Source of the DNA: Pomacea canaliculata
Taxonomy: Eukaryota > Mollusca > Gastropoda > Architaenioglossa > Ampullariidae
DNA length: 64,000 nt
Direction: 5' to 3'
NCBI RefSeq assembly: GCF_003073045.1
Contig: NC_037593.1
Location: 15,570,735-15,634,734 of the forward strand
The notes under the pieces are model-generated. The model searched no databases. It saw nothing but the letters and a program-made list of their open reading frames with translations, and was not told where the DNA came from. Made by a program: the position numbers and the translations under genes. This document shows, piece after piece, positions 59,892 through 64,000 of this stretch. Each line of letters starts with the position of its first letter. The first letter of the stretch is position 1.

Positions 59892-61253
59892 ATGCCCATG
59901 TACATTCCCAGGATTCCTGTCCGTGTGGCTATCGCATGCAGTGGGGTGGCTTTGGTGTTCCAGCTCGTGGCTGTCGCCGGAACCGGGTGGCTGATGTGGG
60001 AAGCCAGTGGACATACAGAAGAGGACGGTTTGTTTCGTGCTTGTTTCGACGGCACATGTCTTTCAACCACAAATAATGTTGGTAAGTGTGTTAACCTATT
60101 AATCTCTCGTGAAATCGGTCACATGACTGTGACACTAGTCTTTTGTCTGGCTTAGATTGTAACCTCGGACACATGCAATCGAGCGGCGACTAGACCAGAG
60201 GACCAGCCTGTAATGTTGCACGGACACTAACTCCTATGATGTCAGTTTTTAAATTTTCAATTTTTAGCCTTTAAATTCTATTCGAGAGCATTTAAAGGTG
60301 AATGCAATGAGGAATCTAGGTGTTACGAGGAAATACCTCACAGATTTTATCAAGTTGTGCTTTTAAACCATAGAACATGATTTGTTTGTTTGTTTAGATT
60401 GGTTCGTAGCTTGTAAGGCGTTCTCTATTTTGGCACTGGGAACTATTTTCGGCAATGTTGTTGTCGGAGTTCTGCACTTTTTGAGAGAAGATACAAACAG
60501 GTTGACACGTCTTGCTGTGGCTTTGGGCGCAGCCGCAGGTAAAACTCTAAAATGTTTCTCTCTTTTAATCTTTTGTCTCCCCCTCTCCATTTCTCTCTCT
60601 CTCTCTCATCTCTATTTATTTTTCATATTTTATCAGTTTGTGTTATCACTACCACGTTTTCTCTTCATCTGTCTTTTCGTATCGTGTTTGTTTGTCTGTG
60701 CATACTCGCTTGAATGAACCAGAAGGTATAAGTACGAGCATGTTTTTGAGATCATTCACAGTATTTCAAATGATTTAGCAAATTTCTTTATGCTCCCAAG
60801 CGGTATGTGTGTACAATAATATGTGTATGAGAGTGAGAATGCGTGCGTGTGTGCGTGTGTTTGTGTGTGTGAAAGAGAGAGATTGCATGGACGCCTCCCC
60901 TGAGGTATGTGTTTTGTGTTTTTGGGTGTGTGTGCGTGTAGGCTGGTAACCAATGTTTCAATGTTCTCAGTTGCTATTTATGATGATATATTTACGCTAA
61001 CGTCGTCCAAAATGGCTACCTGAAGATCTGAAGTAAGAAAATATGTTCATGTGTTGATATCTGCTTCCACTCTTGTGTTTCAGCTTTCTGCGTTGCAGTG
61101 GAGGTTGGTGTGTACGCGGATAAGACTAAGAGCCTTATCACCGATTCGGCTTATTCATACGGGTACTGTTTCTACCTGTCGATATTTGCTGGTGTGTTGA
61201 GTGTCGTGTCCGCCATTTTTCAGGTCGTAGAAAGAGTCACAAGCCATTACTGA
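59892..61253 (+). CDS. Unit 13: claudin/PMP22-like four-transmembrane protein
   Basis: Exons 59892-60081, 60398-60538 and 61084-61253 give 166 residues. MPMYIPRIPVRVAIACSG opens TM1: the usual Cys in PVCVAI is Arg. TM1 ends GTGW; a 12-residue spacer with His/Glu/Asp leads to GLFRAC and Cys after four residues. Exon 2 starts DWFVACKAFSILALG, with Lys replacing Gln, and ends ALGAAA. Exon 3 reads AFCVAVEVGVYADKTKS, SYGYCFYL, and ends ERVTSHY, where Glu replaces the Gly of GRV in most relatives. Closest to unit 14, then unit 6. Confidence 0.87.
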
Positions 61254-62164
61254 GTCAGTGACGTACGCATGGTTGACATGTGACATACAAAGGATGTTGT
61301 ACTAGAGACACAATGATACCAGACATTACCAGATGCTGACAAGTTGTCATCATAATGTTTCTTTGGTTAATAAAAATTGTTTGATGTTCTGTTCTCACCA
61401 ATGACTACTGTGATATAAACTACGTTCACTATTTGTACAAATCAACGGATTTGAAGTTGTTTGTGTATTTGAGCGTGCACAAGTATGTTCGTACATAACA
61501 AATAAAAGAAAGAATGTCTATATGTCGCTGTAAACAAAACCTAACACAAGATGGCTCCAATCGTATGCACAAGTGAAAAGAAAATGTCTCATTGAAATAG
61601 CCCTGAAGCTAACTGCAAACTTTGAATTTAGGATCTTTCAAAAATCCATCGAGAATAGTAATAAAATCACACACACATACACACATAAACACAAACAAAC
61701 AAACAAACAAACAAACAAACAAACAAACACACACAATGCTTGGTTTGTTGGTTGACGTAGTAGGAAACCGCTTCTACATTTCACATATTGAGAGAGGGAT
61801 AGGCAGGGGAAGGAAACCATTCAGACTATAAACTAATTACAGTTGTCTCCCTTTGTAGTCAATGAGTCACAGGTACTTTTTAAACTTTTGAACAACAGAA
61901 CAGAAAAATACAGATGTAACAACAGACAGAATCTCCTTGCGAGTCAGTTTTGTATAATATCGGAGAAATTGATAACAACAGTTTTCTCCACTGACATCTC
62001 ACACCCAAGACTTCTGTTTGTTTAGTCCATTCTGTTTTCTCTGTTTGATTGATGTTGACAATTGTGAGATCAAAGTTCTTCTTTGCTTTTGAAACTAATA
62101 AATAAATTATTAGTGACCTCCTTTGTATCATGATACCAAAAACAGGGTGTGTGTGTGTGGTTTT
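61254..62164. other. Downstream flank of unit 13
   Basis: Non-coding. gtcatcataatgtttctttg near 61337 is shared with the orphan flank at 37080. A (CAAA)n microsatellite runs at 61691-61728. A decayed tRNA-like segment may lie near 61620. No gene seen. Confidence 0.5.
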
Positions 62165-62710
62165 AGGTTGTTTAGAGCTTGTTGATCAGGCTGTTGGGAA
62201 ACTCAGTAGTCCAGCCGAGACAGCATAAACAAACAAAGACTTCGCAGGAAAAATTGTTAATAAAGGTCTTAAATAGAGAATTCTTCAAAGTGTTAGAAAA
62301 ACCTGTGGTCACAATGTTGATGTGGTTCTCTCGACAGTGATGTGTCAATGGTCTCACCGAGATTTCTCACCGTGTGGGAGAGTGCGATACTCACATCAGT
62401 GACTGTAGGAGTTGTGCGCAGAGGTGTAGCTTTGAGTTTAGAGATAAAAGTGGTTAGATAAACCTCAGCTTGTCATTTAAAAATAATTTGTTCGTTTTTT
62501 TATTTACTTTTTTTATTCAACGAGCTTACAATATTCTCTGAAAATGGTGACTTCTTTAGCGGCAGGATGACATGTGTCAAAAAAGAGGGTACTTTACAGT
62601 TGGTGATGATAGATTAGATGACTGAACTCAAATTATCTTCACAGGTTTGTTGTAACTGGGTCAAGGGAGCAATACTTTCTTGCACAAGTTTCTGTTATCT
62701 AGAGTGGCTA
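62165..62710 (-). mobile_element. L2/CR1-like LINE relic upstream of unit 14
   Basis: The minus strand reads SIALSHTVRNLGETIDTSL, ENHINIV and, with loss, FPNSLINKL, matching the RNLGV.FD..LSF..HIN.I...FPN.LINKL part of L2/Rex-type ORF2 after the catalytic core (62480-62165). The N-terminal reverse transcriptase piece (CSLDP-type region) is at 62710-62544 and is paralogous to 59400-59222. The core between them is deleted. A different part of the element survives here than beside unit 13. Confidence 0.7.
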
Positions 62711-62850
62711 TAGCTGACGACAGATGTTGTTACCAAGTATCACAGGAACTTTGAATCGAGCAGTGACTGTGGCCCTTGTGTAATACACAGGAAGAGTTTC
62801 AAAACTAGAGTAAAGGTCAGGAGGTCAAACTAAACTTTTCGAGAGGCGAC

Positions 62851-62960
62851 TTATCTCAGCATGTGCTATGTGACTCATGTGTCACATTATGAGGCAGCAT
62901 CTTGCATTGACACATCGCTAAATCATGTGATTCGTGTCCCCGCCCTCACATAGTAAAGTC
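62851..62960 (+). promoter_or_regulatory. Candidate promoter of unit 14
   Basis: TTATCT at 62851-62856 in gaggcgacttatctcagc, the conserved GATA-type site of units 6 and 13. The TATA-like box of unit 13 is changed to cacatagtaaag (about 62947), so core promoter strength may differ. Confidence 0.4.
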
Positions 62961-63202
62961 CAACAAAGCCTGACAGGGACAGACTCTGAAGAAAGAAATT
63001 TTGTCCACAACAACATTGTCAAAGAAGTTCTGCAGCATCATCAGAAACTGAGTGTTACCAGACCTTATGATCAACTACAAACTGAATGACCAAACTCTTT
63101 GCTGGTCGTGAAAAACTGACCACGAAGAGTGCAGGAACAGCGTTTTGAAAAGAAAAAAAAACAACTGGAATAACTCTTGGCTGTCAAAGACACTGTGGAA
63201 AG

Positions 63203-64000
63203 ATGGTCATGTACATTCCAAGGTGTCATGTCTGTGGGGCGATCGGATGCAGTGGGGTGGCTTTGGTGTTCCAGCTCGTGGCTGTCGCCGGAACCGAGTG
63301 GATGAAATGGCACGAACCTGGGCATTCAGAAGAGGACGGTTTGTTTCGCTCTTGTATTAACGGCACATGTCTTCCAACTACAAGTAATGTAGGTAAGTGT
63401 GTAACCTCTTAACCTCTCGTGAAATCGGTCACATGACTGTGATACTAGTCTTTTGTCTGGCTTAGATTGTAACCTCGGACACATGTAATCGAGCGGCGAC
63501 AAGACCAGTAGACCAGCCGGTAATGTTGCACGGGTACTTCAACCCCTGTGATGTCAGTTTTTAATTTTTCAATGTTTAACCTTTAAAATCTATTCGAGAG
63601 CATTTACATCATTTACAGGTGAATGCTATGAGCAATCTAGGTGTTGCCAGGAAGTACCCCACAGATTTTATCAAGTTGTGATTTTAAACCACAGAAAATG
63701 ATTTGTTTGTTTGTTTCCTCTCTAGATTGGTTCGTAGCTTGTCAGGCGTTCTCTATTTTGGCACTGCTAACTATTTTCTTCAATGTTGTTGTCGGAGTTC
63801 TGCACTTTTTCAGAGAAGATACAAGCAGGTTGACACTTCCTGCTGTGGCTTTGGGCGCAGCCGCAGGTAGGACCTCTAAAATCTTTCTCTCTTTTAATCT
63901 TCTGTCTCTCTCTCTACATTTCTCTTGCTCTCTCATGTCTTTCTTATCTGTTTTGTGTTTTTGGGTGTGTGTGCGTGTAGGCTGGTAACCAATGTTTTAA
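63203..64000 (+). CDS. Unit 14: claudin/PMP22-like gene, truncated by window edge
   Basis: Exons 63203-63392 and 63726-63866 are present; intron 2 starts at 63867 and exon 3 lies beyond the window. Start MVMYIPRCHVCGAIGCSG. TM1 ends GTEW, the only copy in which the third residue of GTGW is charged. A 12-residue spacer leads to GLFRSC and Cys after four residues. Exon 2 starts DWFVACQAFSILALLT and ends ALGAAA, 141 bp as in all copies. No stop or frameshift in the visible part. Sister of unit 13. Confidence 0.82.

Larger units (their letters stand above)
59222..62543 (+). repeat. Duplicated block carrying unit 13
   Basis: From ggtaacttctttagaggcag through promoter and gene. The same order restarts at 62544 for unit 14, 3.3 kb further on, head to tail. 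Promoter and exons are highly similar. Confidence 0.8.

Overview
The window looks like animal nuclear DNA, most likely from a mollusc and probably a gastropod (inference). It has GT-AG introns, AT-rich intergenic DNA, microsatellites, relics of L2/CR1-like LINEs, a ZBED5-like hAT, a pogo-like MITE and a solo LTR. There is no sign of prokaryotic organisation.

The main content is one tandem array of 14 small three-exon genes, all on the + strand, from 2044 to beyond the right edge. Each encodes a four-transmembrane protein of the claudin/PMP22/EMP type: about 163-175 residues, a W followed by GLFR-x(1)-C-x(4-10)-C in the first extracellular loop, and almost no C-terminal tail. Twelve genes look whole, one (unit 11) is a pseudogene, and one (unit 14) runs off the window. 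Exon 2 is exactly 141 bp in all 14 and both introns are always phase 1. Numbering is left to right: units 1-5 (2.0-27.4 kb, mostly MACKVPKIP-type N-termini), 6 (30.2 kb), 7-10 (34.4-48.2 kb, MHLYRPK- or MHLHRPK-type), 11-12 (50.2-56.0 kb, MPIYKPK-type), 13-14 (59.9-64 kb, related to 6 by promoter and N-terminus).

The array grew by repeated local duplication. Clear block pairs are 13.84-17.09/17.33-20.66 kb (units 3/4), 49.57-52.00/54.05-56.44 kb (units 11/12) and 59.22-62.54/62.54-64.0 kb (units 13/14). Shared promoter blocks precede units 7-10. Downstream-flank fragments without a gene (37.0, 49.3 and 52.7 kb) look like footprints of lost copies.

The spaces between genes hold LINE relics on both strands, two intergenic repeat families, tRNA-like SINE sequences and microsatellites. 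Because the units are paralogous, several insertions can be read against an empty paralogous site inside the same window: a 1326-bp hAT element with a perfect 8-bp target duplication, a 390-bp 5'-truncated LINE, and a 572-bp solo LTR.

The genes probably act in membranes as tetraspan adhesion, junction or channel-modulating proteins. That is inferred from the fold only; no specific function can be assigned. No tRNA, rRNA, CRISPR or unrelated protein-coding gene could be supported.
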